Below, one piece after another: positions 38,296 to 51,025 of a stretch of DNA of 64,000 nt. The notes under the pieces were generated by a model. It was not told where the DNA came from and did no database searches. It worked only from the letters and a program-made list of their open reading frames with translations. Position 1 is the stretch's first letter; the number at the start of each line of letters is the position of its first letter. Where the stretch lies: assembly GCF_024347675.1 (NCBI RefSeq), contig NZ_AP024881.1, positions 1,116,001 to 1,180,000 on the forward strand, in the 5' to 3' direction. The translations under genes were made by a program, and so were the position numbers. The stretch is from Vibrio ishigakensis (GTDB lineage: Bacteria; Pseudomonadota; Gammaproteobacteria; Enterobacterales; Vibrionaceae).

Positions 38296-39327
38296 ATGAA
38301 AAAAACGCTATTAGCACTAGCAGTGGCAACAGTAGCTACTTCAGCAGGCGCAGCAGAAATCTATAAATCAGAAGACGGCAAAGTAGACTTTTACGGTCAA
38401 CTACGTCAAGAACTTAAGTTCCTAGACAAAAATGACCATGATGCTGACCTAAGCTCTGGTTCATCACGTGCTGGTGTGAAAGGTAACTATGCAGTTTCTG
38501 ACTCAGTAGACGTGATTGGTCTAGTAGAGTTTGGTCTGCGTGACAATTCTGATATGAATATCCGTAACCACTATATCGGTGCTGACACTGATTTCGGTAC
38601 TATCAAGTTTGGTAAGCAGTGGACCACTTCGGATGACGTGTACGGTGCTGATTACTCTTACTTCTTTGGTGGCTCTGCGCTACGTTACTCAACACTTTCT
38701 GGCGCTCTGCACGATTCTCAAATCAAGTACAACTTTGATGGTGAAAACTTCTGGGTTAAAGGTGGCTGGGGTCTAAATGAAGGCGATTCTAACCAAGACC
38801 TTTACGAGTTGTATGTAGGTACTTCTTTCGGTGATCTAGGTCTTCACGTTGGTGGTGGTTACAACCGTGACCGTGCATTTATGCTTGAAGATGACCAAGG
38901 TAACGAGTTCGAAGCAGATCTATCTAATACATACGCAGAATTCACAGCTGAGTACGGAATTGGTGATCACCTAATTGGTTTCACTTACTACTGGGCTGAA
39001 CTAGAAGCGAAAGCATCTGGTGACACTATCGATGAGAACGGTCTATCTTTCGCAGGTATTTTCCAAGCTACGGATAAAACTGCTCTATATGCTGGCTACG
39101 AATACACCATGCAAGAAGCAAAATCTATCGATGCTGACGAAGATGGTACAGTAATCTACGTAGGTGTTGAGCATAAGTTTAACTCTTGGGCTCGTGTATA
39201 TGCTGAATACGGTTATGGCGACGGTACAACTCTTGGTTATAACAACCAAGGCCAAGACGCTCAAGTTGAGGCAACAACAGCAGACGGTGAAAGCAACTTT
39301 GCTATCGGTGCACGCTTCTACTGGTAA
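38296..39327 (+). CDS. OmpU/OmpT-type trimeric porin
   Basis: A general outer-membrane porin of the Vibrio OmpU/OmpT class. The 343 residues start with a signal peptide (MKKTLLALAVATVATSAGA), continue EIYKSEDGKVDFYGQLRQEL, typical of the first strand, show DFGTIKFGKQW on strand 4, and end with an aromatic residue (GARFYW). Codon choice is that of a very highly expressed gene. As I recall, V. cholerae has its ompT porin next to dinG, so this may be the OmpT orthologue; sequence alone does not separate it from OmpU with certainty. Confidence 0.92.
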   Translation: MKKTLLALAVATVATSAGAAEIYKSEDGKVDFYGQLRQELKFLDKNDHDADLSSGSSRAGVKGNYAVSDSVDVIGLVEFGLRDNSDMNIRNHYIGADTDFGTIKFGKQWTTSDDVYGADYSYFFGGSALRYSTLSGALHDSQIKYNFDGENFWVKGGWGLNEGDSNQDLYELYVGTSFGDLGLHVGGGYNRDRAFMLEDDQGNEFEADLSNTYAEFTAEYGIGDHLIGFTYYWAELEAKASGDTIDENGLSFAGIFQATDKTALYAGYEYTMQEAKSIDADEDGTVIYVGVEHKFNSWARVYAEYGYGDGTTLGYNNQGQDAQVEATTADGESNFAIGARFYW

Positions 39328-39698
39328 TCCCAGTTAAAACAGATATTTTCCAATTTCCTAAACCCGGTGAGAGCCGGGTTTTTTTTCGTCTTTACATTTC
39401 AAATTCAATCATAACTCGTTGTTAATGTTCGTTTTTTATATTTATTTATGTCTCGAGTAGGCCAAAGATAGCTAGAAAGTACCTTGATATTCTTCACTAT
39501 CTAAAAGAAATAGAAACTAAAGTCATGATGTCTTTATCAGACCAATCGCGAGTTTTTGTTACTTTCCGTTTTCAATTGCAGGATCTGTTTAAAATTTATG
39601 ATAAAGTTGAGTACAAATAACTCTAACTAACTCATAGCATAAGAAGCCCGCCAAGTAAGGCATCAGGGCTCGAACAAATAAATAGGATCTTTCCAAAA
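39328..39698. other. Intergenic region between the porin gene and glgA
   Basis: Beyond the porin terminator this 371-bp region is A/T-rich and should hold the glgA promoter. A two-part hairpin (AGCCC-GCC ... GGC-ATCA-GGGCT, 39648-39672) lies about 30 bases before the glgA start and could act in its leader. A 31-codon ORF at 39525-39620 lacks a ribosome-binding site and is not called. Confidence 0.4.
39361..39386 (+). terminator. Terminator after the porin gene
   Basis: A 7-bp stem (39361-39367 with 39374-39380) extended by a T-G pair, followed by T8. Confidence 0.88.
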
Positions 39699-41147
39699 AT
39701 GTCACAATTAAAAGTTTGGTTTACAGTTTCTGAAGCTGAAGGATTAATCAAGAGTGGCGGCTTGGCCGATGTTGGTAAGGCGCTACCCAAGGCACTTCAG
39801 AATTCTGGCTTGAATGTCGCTATCGCTATTCCAGGTTACACGAAGCTACCGAATCTCAGCAGCGCTCCAGTTGTATTAGAAACCCGTCTTGAACATTGGC
39901 CTCATACACCTTATCAAGTGCGCAAGCTTGAGCTTGATGGTGTACCCGTTTATTCCTTTGAATGTGAACAGTATTTTGATCGCCCAGAGATGTATGCAGA
40001 GCGCAACCAAGCCTATGCAGACAACGGTGAGCGTTTCGCCTTCTTTGCGGCAGCTAGCCTAGATGCACTTCCGAAACTGAGCTTCCAACCAGATGTGATT
40101 CATGCCAACGACTGGCACACAGGTTTAGTACCATTCCTTCTAAAGACCCGTTTTGCAGGTAGCGAGTTCTTCGCAGGAACTAAGAGCGTTATCACTATTC
40201 ACAACGCACTATTCAAAGGCGTATTCCCACTAAATGAAGTGCCGAATATCCCAGAGCTTAAAGAAGCGCCAGCACACACGGTTAACTATGGTCACGACTG
40301 CATCAGCACACTACGTGCAGGTATTCACTATGCAGACAAGATAAATGCAGTAAGTCCTAACTATGCAGAAGAGCTGAAGACCCCACTTGGCTCTCACGGT
40401 CTAGTAAATGACTTCCTTGCTCGCTCTGACGATTTCTCAGGTATCGTAAATGGCTGTGACTACAGTGAGTGGGACCCGGCAATTGACCAATACCTTGCTA
40501 AGAAGTACAAGCCAACTAAAGCAAGCATCAAGTCTGGTAAAGCAGGCAACAAAGCAGCTCTTCAAGAGCTTGTAGAGCTTCCAGTGGCGAAGGTGCCTGT
40601 GTTTGGTATGGTATGTCGTCTGACGCATCAGAAAGGCTTCCACTATCTTCTGCCTATCCTAGAGAAGTTCCTCCACAACGATGTACAGCTTGTGATTGTA
40701 GGTACTGGCGATCCAGATATCGCAGCTCAACTGCATGAAGTGGCAGAGCAGTATGATAACAAGTTTGCTTTTGTTGAAGCGTACGACAACAAGCTAGCTC
40801 ACCTAGTAGAAGCAGGTGCAGACTTCTTCCTAATGCCATCTGAGTTTGAGGCCTGTGGTCTTAACCAGATCTATTCAATGGCTTATGGCACGCTACCTAT
40901 CGTTCGTGCAGTGGGCGGCCTGAAGGATACAGTAAACGACTACGATACAGACCCGTCAATCGCGACTGGTTTTGCGTTTACTGAACCAACAGCATCAGAT
41001 CTGCTGACTATCATGCAGCGCGCCCTTATCTTGTACCTGCAAAATCCTGCTGAATTCTCGGCACTGCAGTTACGCGCGATGAAGCAAGACTTTGGTTGGA
41101 ATATCGCAGCTGAAAGCTATATCGAGATGTATCAAAAGGCACGATAA
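39699..41147 (+). CDS. glgA: Glycogen synthase GlgA
   Basis: GlgA extends glycogen from ADP-glucose in the cytoplasm. The 482-residue GT5 enzyme has the ADP-glucose-binding start with K18 in GLIKSGGLADV (family form is usually KTGGLADV), the HANDWHTGL motif, and the C-terminal EACGLNQIYSMAYGTLPIVR. It stands alone: glgC, glgB and glgP are not in the window, unlike the E. coli glgBXCAP cluster. Its own terminator follows. Confidence 0.95.
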   Translation: MSQLKVWFTVSEAEGLIKSGGLADVGKALPKALQNSGLNVAIAIPGYTKLPNLSSAPVVLETRLEHWPHTPYQVRKLELDGVPVYSFECEQYFDRPEMYAERNQAYADNGERFAFFAAASLDALPKLSFQPDVIHANDWHTGLVPFLLKTRFAGSEFFAGTKSVITIHNALFKGVFPLNEVPNIPELKEAPAHTVNYGHDCISTLRAGIHYADKINAVSPNYAEELKTPLGSHGLVNDFLARSDDFSGIVNGCDYSEWDPAIDQYLAKKYKPTKASIKSGKAGNKAALQELVELPVAKVPVFGMVCRLTHQKGFHYLLPILEKFLHNDVQLVIVGTGDPDIAAQLHEVAEQYDNKFAFVEAYDNKLAHLVEAGADFFLMPSEFEACGLNQIYSMAYGTLPIVRAVGGLKDTVNDYDTDPSIATGFAFTEPTASDLLTIMQRALILYLQNPAEFSALQLRAMKQDFGWNIAAESYIEMYQKAR

Positions 41148-41174
41148 GCCACTGATAAATCGATAATAAATACT

Positions 41175-41211
41175 AAAGCCTGATTTGGAATTATCCGAGT
41201 CAGGCTTTTTT
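41175..41211 (+). terminator. Terminator after glgA
   Basis: A 9-bp stem (41175-41183 with 41200-41208) with a partly paired internal loop, followed by T6. Confidence 0.87.
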
Positions 41212-41306
41212 CTTGCAAAAACGGTATTTAACTTTGAAACCTCTTTTCGTTCAAACGCTTGGGAAATAGGTGATATGAACCTAATCTATGCGCAAAGGAG
41301 CAAGAT

Positions 41307-42128
41307 ATGGATTCATCAAAGCGCTACGCTATCGTTTTTATCGTTCTGGTTATGGGAATAACCTGGGCGTTTAATCTTTATATATTTAAACATCAAACCC
41401 ATTTATCCATGTATACATTAAGCATGATTATTCCGGGTATTGTCGCACTCTTTCTAAACGCATTTCGCTATCGAAGTTTTAAGGGCATAACTGCGCCTTT
41501 CTCACGTCGTCTAAGTATTAAAATTCTTGGATTCTCCGTAGGCTATCCAGTCATTTTTATTACGCTACTCGCGGCCCTTGATGTGGTGTGTTTTATCGGC
41601 ACCATAGATCATCACAGGCTTGAGACCATGCAGTGGTTGCCACCATTGTCCGTGGCTATGACAGGCTTTCTTGTGGTCTGCGCTGAAGAGTACGGATGGA
41701 GGGGTTTCTTGCTCCCAAATATTGCATCGGGATTTGGTGAGCTATTTGCCACAGTTGCTGTTGGGATTGTTTGGGCGGTTTGGCATATTCCAGCTGTGTT
41801 ATTCTTGGCCAAACTTACCCAGGTGGGGAATGTATATACCTTGGTTGGCGTGCAGGTAGTGGCAATGTTTGTTTTCTCACTGCCTTTTGCTTACTGCTAT
41901 TTTAAGTCGGGCAGTATCATCCCTCCGATATTGTTTCACTTCGTGTGGAATTATTATAATCCCTTGGTGCTAGGCAGTATTTACAATAACCGTCACGGTA
42001 TTATTGATGGTGAGATCTTGTATATCAATGGGGAAGGGGTCGCAGGCATATTGCTTGGTTCACTATTTTTATTGTGGTTTATTCGCAGGTTGCAAAACCA
42101 CAATCTAAGGCCGGTCTATTCCGTATAA
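41307..42128 (+). CDS. CPBP family intramembrane metalloprotease
   Basis: The 273-residue integral membrane protein is of the CPBP/Abi family (CAAX-protease-like). Motif 1 EExxxR is E127-E128...R132 in AEEYGWRGF; a second-motif histidine H160 lies in VWAVWHIP; and a third, HFVWN, lies near residue 213. About seven membrane helices are predicted. Bacterial members are linked to bacteriocin immunity or membrane-protein processing, but no bacteriocin gene is nearby. AAGGAG precedes the ATG. It is a single-gene unit. Confidence 0.88.
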   Translation: MDSSKRYAIVFIVLVMGITWAFNLYIFKHQTHLSMYTLSMIIPGIVALFLNAFRYRSFKGITAPFSRRLSIKILGFSVGYPVIFITLLAALDVVCFIGTIDHHRLETMQWLPPLSVAMTGFLVVCAEEYGWRGFLLPNIASGFGELFATVAVGIVWAVWHIPAVLFLAKLTQVGNVYTLVGVQVVAMFVFSLPFAYCYFKSGSIIPPILFHFVWNYYNPLVLGSIYNNRHGIIDGEILYINGEGVAGILLGSLFLLWFIRRLQNHNLRPVYSV

Positions 42129-42155
42129 AACAAGGGCTGGATTTCTCCAGCCCTT
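42127..42155 (-). terminator. Terminator after the AI-2E family gene (minus strand)
   Basis: A perfect 10-bp stem (42132-42141 with 42146-42155); on the minus strand it is followed by GTTTT. It overlaps the end of the converging CPBP gene. Confidence 0.8.
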
Positions 42156-42160
42156 ACTTA

Positions 42161-43288
42161 TTATTTCGCCTCTTCTTCAGCGGTATTCGTTTCTATGGTT
42201 TCGGCAACCTTTTGGTTTTCTGCCTCTACCCACTTCATAAACACTTGATAGCCAGCGGTGAGGAAGGCCGCGCCGATAAACATCCCCAAGATGCCTCCTG
42301 ACATCATACCGCCAAGGGCACCGATAAGTACCACAGGCATAGGCACATCTAAGCCTCTACCGAGCACCATAGGTTTCAGCACATTGTCCACTAGACTAGA
42401 GGCAATGATCAGAATAGAGAAGATGACGTTGTGTACAGTGCCTGAGTCCCCTGTTGACCAAAGCAGACCCACAGCGATAAGCGCGACGATAGTCACCGGC
42501 ACCTGAGCGATAGCAAACACAAGGGCGATTACGGTAAGTAGCGCCGCCATTGGAACACCGGCAAAAGCGACGATGGCGCCGAATATCATGGCAGTGAGGA
42601 AGGCAATACCTATAATGCCTATCGCCACCTGACGGATAGTTGCAGTAGTAAGGTCGTGGAGTTCTGGTCCTTTATTTTCATCGGAGAAGGTAATAAAGAT
42701 GCGCCTGATGGAGACCTTGGCCTCTTCCGCCCATGCGAGCATTACGCCAGCAAGGATCACAGCACCGATGAGCAGGAACACGCCACGTGCGGTATTGCTT
42801 GCCTTATCCACCATAAACTCTGAGATGCTCTTTAGTTGAGGCTGTCGTGTTTCAACGAACTTAGGCAAGTTGTTAGCTGCCTCATTCCAAGCGGTATAGC
42901 TTTTTTCACCGATCAAAGGCCAGCTTTTGACGTTTTGAGACGGCGCTGGAATGACGAGCGTACCATCTTGATAGGCCTGATAGGTATCCATAGTCTTTGT
43001 GGCAAAGGAGTTACCCACAAGGGTTACAGGTGTGCCAAGAATAAGCACCCCAACCAAGGCGATGACGGTGGATGCTTTAGTTGCGGATAGCCCGAATTTT
43101 CTTTCCATAAACTGCCTAATTGGAAACAAGGCAATAGCCAGTACCAGAGCCCAAAGCAGGATAGGTAGGAAAGGGGCGAAGGCCAACCAACACACGATTA
43201 CGGTAAAGCTGATGGTGGAAAATCGGATTAGCGCGGAAGTGAAAGCTTCGGTCAAAACCTTCTTCAGATTGCCTTTATCATTACTCAC
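42161..43288 (-). CDS. AI-2E family transporter
   Basis: A 375-residue inner-membrane protein of the AI-2E (PerM/YdiK/TqsA) family. Hydrophobic segments form two groups, residues 20-80 and 165-355, the second containing the family signature LVDNVLKPMVLGRGLDVPMPVVLIGALGG in its form around 300-325. Family members have been linked to autoinducer-2 or ion export; the substrate here is unknown. The C-terminus is acidic (TAEEEAK). It is a single gene between converging terminators. Confidence 0.88.
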   Translation of the reverse strand: MSNDKGNLKKVLTEAFTSALIRFSTISFTVIVCWLAFAPFLPILLWALVLAIALFPIRQFMERKFGLSATKASTVIALVGVLILGTPVTLVGNSFATKTMDTYQAYQDGTLVIPAPSQNVKSWPLIGEKSYTAWNEAANNLPKFVETRQPQLKSISEFMVDKASNTARGVFLLIGAVILAGVMLAWAEEAKVSIRRIFITFSDENKGPELHDLTTATIRQVAIGIIGIAFLTAMIFGAIVAFAGVPMAALLTVIALVFAIAQVPVTIVALIAVGLLWSTGDSGTVHNVIFSILIIASSLVDNVLKPMVLGRGLDVPMPVVLIGALGGMMSGGILGMFIGAAFLTAGYQVFMKWVEAENQKVAETIETNTAEEEAK

Positions 43289-43389
43289 TTTTTAGTCCCT
43301 TAAATGTGAAAGTAAACTACTGATTACTAACAACTATAGTTGAGTTTTACTACTTGGTGGGATCGTTTGGTTTAAAAGTAAGCAGATAC

Positions 43390-43418
43390 AAAAAAGGCTA
43401 CCCATTTAGGTAGCCTTT
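43390..43418 (-). terminator. Terminator after purB (minus strand)
   Basis: A perfect 10-bp stem (43393-43402 with 43409-43418), loop CATTTA; read on the minus strand it ends in T6. Confidence 0.9.
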
Positions 43419-43436
43419 GAATCATTTAAAGAGTGA

Positions 43437-44846
<1,410 letters not shown>

Positions 44847-44913
44847 TTATACCAGTAACAAGCGCGGTTGTCACTAATATTGCGCAATCGTTTGCGTTAA
44901 ATTTCTTTTCGCC

Positions 44914-44944
44914 AAAAAAATAAGCTCGCGACAAGGCGCGAGCT
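44914..44944 (-). terminator. Terminator between hflD and purB (minus strand)
   Basis: A perfect 8-bp G/C-rich stem (44923-44930 with 44937-44944), loop ACAAGG; on the minus strand it is followed by TTATTTTTTT. It separates mnmA-hflD from purB. Confidence 0.85.
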
Positions 44945-44950
44945 GACTTT

Positions 44951-45568
44951 TTAGATTCGAGCGAGCAGGATTTCTGCCTGCTCAACCATCTTCTTACGGC
45001 TGAAGATAAGATGGCGACGCTTACCACCTACCTGACGCCACAGAACGGCGCTTCGGATGCCTGCAAGGAGCAGAGCGCGAACCTTAGCCTGTACCCCAGT
45101 TTGCTGAAGCATAGCTGGGTTACCGGTTACTTGGATGCGTGGGCCGATAGGGCTGATAACGTCTAGGTAGATGCTCGCAAGGTTGCTTACCATCTGCTCA
45201 TCGAACAGGTCGAAGTGATCCGACTGACGCTCTGCAAGGCGAATGCGATCCGCAAGCTGAGACATAGCATCAGGGCGCTGGCTTAGCTTACGCTCTAGCG
45301 CCATAAGGCTGATGATATAGCGAGTCAGGTCATTGCCTGTTGCTGAGCTATCGATGTTGCGTGATAGGGTCTCAAGACCAAGCTTAAGCTCACGCTCATG
45401 ACCGAACACTGCCAAAGTATTGGCAGGGTTCATATTGATGATAGAGCTGATAGAGGTTTCAAACGCGGCCGAGTCACAATTTCCGGTTTGTGCCACCTTT
45501 TGAACTAGGGCAACAGCTTGGCAGATGCCGGCAAAAGCGATGGTACGGTCATAGTTTGTGTTTGCCAC
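44951..45568 (-). CDS. hflD: High frequency lysogenization protein HflD
   Basis: HflD is a peripheral inner-membrane protein of 205 residues that in E. coli binds phage lambda CII and lowers lysogeny; its everyday role is unclear. The sequence is helical, with the family N-terminus [20 protein letters not shown] and the C-terminal [23 protein letters not shown]. It lies 24 bp after mnmA on the same strand, the conserved mnmA-hflD pair. Confidence 0.94.
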   Translation of the reverse strand: MANTNYDRTIAFAGICQAVALVQKVAQTGNCDSAAFETSISSIINMNPANTLAVFGHERELKLGLETLSRNIDSSATGNDLTRYIISLMALERKLSQRPDAMSQLADRIRLAERQSDHFDLFDEQMVSNLASIYLDVISPIGPRIQVTGNPAMLQQTGVQAKVRALLLAGIRSAVLWRQVGGKRRHLIFSRKKMVEQAEILLARI

Positions 45569-45592
45569 TTAAGAACTCCTATCTTCTATTTA

Positions 45593-46717
45593 TTAGATTC
45601 GCTTTTCGATGATACCGCCGCCTAGGCACACATCATCTTTATAAAATACCGCAGATTGACCTGGGGTGACCGCTACTTGCGGCTCATCAAAGATAACCTT
45701 GATGTTCTCGTCATCTACCGGAATGATGGTACATGGAATATCTTGCTGACGGTAGCGAGTTTTCACTGAGCATTTCATTGGCTCACGGATAGGTGTTCTG
45801 TCTACCCAGTGAAGCTGAGATGCTAGTAAGCCTTCCGATTTTAGCAAAGGATGGTCCGCACCTTGAACTGCGATAAGCACGTTACGCTTTAGGTCTTTCT
45901 CGGCAACATACCAAGCTGCTTCGTTACCGCCGCCGCCTTTTTGGCCACCGATGTGAAGACCCTTACGCTGGCCTAGGGTGTGATACATCAGACCCATGTG
46001 CTCGCCAATCTCTTTACCCTCAGGGGTCTCGATTTTACCCGGCTGCGCTGGCAAATAGCGAGAAAGAAAATCTGTAAATTTGCGCTCACCGATAAAACAG
46101 ATACCGGTTGAGTCTTTTTTCTTCGCAGTGATCAGGTCTTGCTCTTCTGCAATGCGGCGTACTTCTGGTTTTTCCAGTTCGCCAACAGGGAATAGGCTAC
46201 GAGCCACTTGATCAGAGCTTAGCGTATATAGGAAGTAGCTCTGGTCTTTATTGCCATCAAGGCCACGAAGCATCTGTGGCTTAACGCCTGCTTCAAGCTC
46301 CTCTTGCGTTGGGAAGGTGCGACGCACGTAATGACCCATAGCAATGTAGTCAGCATCAAGCACTTCATCCGCGTACTCTAGGAACGCCTTGAACTTAATT
46401 TCTTTGTTACAAAGGATGTCTGGGTTTGGCGTACGACCTGCCTTGTATTCTTCAAGGAAGTATTCAAATACGTTGTCCCAGTATTCAGCAGCGAAATTGA
46501 TCTTATGCAGGTGGATGCCAAGCTTGTCGCACACCGCTTGCGCATCGGCAAGGTCTTCGGCTGCAGTACAATACTCTTCGTTGTCGTCCTCTTCCCAGTT
46601 CTTCATGAACAGGCCTTCTACCTGATAACCTTGCTGAAGAAGCAGGTAAGCAGAAACCGAGGAATCAACCCCACCGGACATACCGACGATAACTTTCTTT
46701 TGGCTGTTGTCAGACAT
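45593..46717 (-). CDS. mnmA: tRNA-specific 2-thiouridylase MnmA
   Basis: MnmA inserts sulfur at C2 of the wobble uridine in tRNA for Lys, Glu and Gln. The 374 residues start with the ATP pyrophosphatase loop GMSGGVDSS, and carry the two catalytic cysteines in [12 protein letters not shown] and [12 protein letters not shown]. It heads mnmA-hflD. Confidence 0.97.
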   Translation of the reverse strand: MSDNSQKKVIVGMSGGVDSSVSAYLLLQQGYQVEGLFMKNWEEDDNEEYCTAAEDLADAQAVCDKLGIHLHKINFAAEYWDNVFEYFLEEYKAGRTPNPDILCNKEIKFKAFLEYADEVLDADYIAMGHYVRRTFPTQEELEAGVKPQMLRGLDGNKDQSYFLYTLSSDQVARSLFPVGELEKPEVRRIAEEQDLITAKKKDSTGICFIGERKFTDFLSRYLPAQPGKIETPEGKEIGEHMGLMYHTLGQRKGLHIGGQKGGGGNEAAWYVAEKDLKRNVLIAVQGADHPLLKSEGLLASQLHWVDRTPIREPMKCSVKTRYRQQDIPCTIIPVDDENIKVIFDEPQVAVTPGQSAVFYKDDVCLGGGIIEKRI

Positions 46718-46874
46718 TCACATAACACCACTGAATAAACACGGAGACGGATTCTAACAGAAACAAATTGGGTGTAACAGGTGTGAGAGCCAAATCACAT
46801 TTTTATATTTGTCGAAATTTGTATGCGAGTTGATCAATAATAGCCTCAACACTAATGAGAGCTAGTTGAAAACC

Positions 46875-47138
46875 ATGACAGAACAAAACGAAACCGAACA
46901 GCAAATCATTGAAATTGTTGAAAATCAGATTGAATCTGGCGAACCTAAAAAGGTAACTGAAACCCTAATGCGCCTGATGATGACAGGTAACAGCCGTGAA
47001 GATTCCATCGCACTTATTGGCTGTGCTCTGGGTATTGAGTTGTTTGATGTAGTGAACAACGGCGCTGAGTTTAATCAAAAACGTTATGCTGAGCATCTAG
47101 ACCGACTGCCTGATCTTGGTTTTATGGAAGGCGAATAA
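46875..47138 (+). CDS. Small acidic hypothetical protein, 87 residues
   Basis: I do not recognise this protein. It is acidic and likely helical (MTEQNETEQQIIEIVENQ, then ETLMRLMMTGNSREDSIALIG), with one cysteine and no membrane segment. The repeated MTGNSREDSIALIGCALG stretch looks like a compact fold. An upstream TTG at 46866 has GAGAG 4-5 bases away, so the true start may be there (90 residues). It is on the plus strand between mnmA and rluE, where E. coli has nudJ on the other strand. A terminator follows. Confidence 0.75.
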   Translation: MTEQNETEQQIIEIVENQIESGEPKKVTETLMRLMMTGNSREDSIALIGCALGIELFDVVNNGAEFNQKRYAEHLDRLPDLGFMEGE

Positions 47139-47146
47139 CCGAAATG

Positions 47147-47176
47147 AAAAATCGAGCCGAAGGGCTCGATTTTTTT
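47147..47176 (+). terminator. Bidirectional terminator between the 87-residue gene and rluE
   Basis: An 11-bp stem (47147-47157 with 47163-47173), loop GAAGG, T7 on the plus strand and an A tract on the other side; it touches the rluE stop. Confidence 0.9.
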
Positions 47177-47828
47177 ATGCTTTGACCTCTTTCCAATCAC
47201 CATTTGGCAGATCGTCAAGGCGGTAGTTTCCGATCGAGTAACGGATCAGGCGCAGGGTAGGGAAACCGATATTGGCGGTCATGCGGCGCACCTGACGGTT
47301 TCGACCCTCTATGATGGTGATTGAAAGCCAGGTCGTTGGGATAGCGGCGCGAAATCTTACAGGCGGGTTTCTATCCCACACCTGTGGCGCTTCCATTACT
47401 TCTACCTTAGCGGGCAGCGTCATACCGTCTTTTAGCTCGACCCCACTTCTGAGCTTATCCAAGTCTTCTTCTGAAGGTGCCCCCTCTACCTGAACCCAGT
47501 AGGTCTTTGGAGACTTAGAATTTGGCTGGGTAAGCTTGGCTTGCAAGATGCCGTCATTGGTTAGTAACAATAATCCTTCACTGTCTCTATCGAGGCGACC
47601 GGCTGCATAGACATCCTTGACGTTAACAAAGTCGGCTAGGGTTTTGCGACCATCGCCGTCGGTAAACTGGCTGAGGACATCGAACGGTTTGTTAAACAAG
47701 ATGACCTTTCTGTCTTCTGGCGCAACTCTTGGTTTCTTGGCTTGAGACGGGCGTTTTCGGCCAGTAGAAGGTCGCTTGGAAAAGGGCTTTTTAAACGCTC
47801 TTGCTCCAGTGCGAGGTTTTTGAGACAT
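47175..47828 (-). CDS. rluE: 23S rRNA pseudouridine synthase RluE
   Basis: RluE makes pseudouridine 2457 in E. coli 23S rRNA. The 217 residues have a basic, lysine-arginine-rich N-terminal extension (1-38), then the RsuA-type catalytic motif [17 protein letters not shown], with the catalytic aspartate in RLD, and [15 protein letters not shown]. The N-terminal S4 domain seen in RluB/RluF is absent, which fits RluE. It is divergent from icd, as in E. coli. Confidence 0.93.
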   Translation of the reverse strand: MSQKPRTGARAFKKPFSKRPSTGRKRPSQAKKPRVAPEDRKVILFNKPFDVLSQFTDGDGRKTLADFVNVKDVYAAGRLDRDSEGLLLLTNDGILQAKLTQPNSKSPKTYWVQVEGAPSEEDLDKLRSGVELKDGMTLPAKVEVMEAPQVWDRNPPVRFRAAIPTTWLSITIIEGRNRQVRRMTANIGFPTLRLIRYSIGNYRLDDLPNGDWKEVKA

Positions 47829-50402
<2,574 letters not shown>

Positions 50403-50421
50403 TCGTTTAGTAAAACTAGAG

Positions 50422-50451
50422 AGCCCGAGGAGAGATCCTCGGGCTTTTTTT
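50422..50451 (+). terminator. Terminator after icd
   Basis: A perfect 10-bp stem (50422-50431 with 50436-50445), loop GAGA, followed by T7. Confidence 0.93.
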
Positions 50452-50669
50452 GTTCGCAAACTAGGCGAGTTTTGCTTGCTTGGTATCCAAGTTCGACTGT
50501 TGCCGTTATGTTGCACAAAGTTATGCATGATGTTTAACTGAGATCTAGATCACCTAAATGCACTCATAAAGCTCTCATAAACCATCAAAAGTGTGAATGA
50601 GTACATAGTTAAAGTTTAATTGTATTATTATAATTCTTTTCTGTTTTATAGCCTTGGGTGGAGAAGAGT

Positions 50670-50975
50670 TTGTCTTGGTCCGTATTTTCTGATGTGTTGA
50701 GTGTGCTTTTGTTGGTGGTGCTAGCCGTAGCTATGCTGCGTTCCATGCAATCACTGAAAGAAGTGATTGCACACGCGCAAAGAAATGATGGTGACGATGA
50801 GCTTATTCGCAAAAACCTAGCGCGCCTTAGCATGAACCGATTTGTGGTGGTGCTGACCATAGGCACGATCGCGGTAAAGACCGCGTTGATACTCGGAGCG
50901 ATCCTTGATTTTGATTCTATAGACAAGCGGGGTCTGTTGGATGACTCGGTTGTGCAGTATGTCGATGTTCAATAA
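50670..50975 (+). CDS. Small two-helix membrane protein, unknown function
   Basis: I do not recognise this protein of about 101 residues. It has two hydrophobic segments, roughly residues 5-25 (FSDVLSVLLLVVLAVAML) and 57-78 (FVVVLTIGTIAVKTALILGA), joined by a charged loop (SLKEVIAHAQRNDGDDELIRKN), and a short acidic tail. I favour a TTG start at 50670, 6 bases after GGAG; GTG 50658 is an alternative (105 residues). It is a single gene with its own terminator, after icd. Confidence 0.7.
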   Translation: MSWSVFSDVLSVLLLVVLAVAMLRSMQSLKEVIAHAQRNDGDDELIRKNLARLSMNRFVVVLTIGTIAVKTALILGAILDFDSIDKRGLLDDSVVQYVDVQ

Positions 50976-50980
50976 AGAAC

Positions 50981-51016
50981 AACAAAGGGTAGTCAATTGA
51001 CTACCCTTTGTTTTAT
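50981..51016 (+). terminator. Bidirectional terminator between the small membrane protein and the APC permease
   Basis: A perfect inverted repeat (50981-50994 with 50999-51012), loop AATT, followed by TTTT. It sits between converging genes. Confidence 0.9.
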
Positions 51017-51025
51017 CTGCTGATG

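Noticed and set aside
39525..39620. A 31-codon ORF (MMSLSDQSRVF...) between the porin gene and glgA
   Set aside because: No Shine-Dalgarno is visible and the region is A/T-rich promoter DNA; chance is the simpler explanation without translation data.
39648..39672. Hairpin resembling part of a tRNA (GGGCTCGA) before glgA
   Set aside because: No cloverleaf can be drawn around it; at most it is a leader hairpin.
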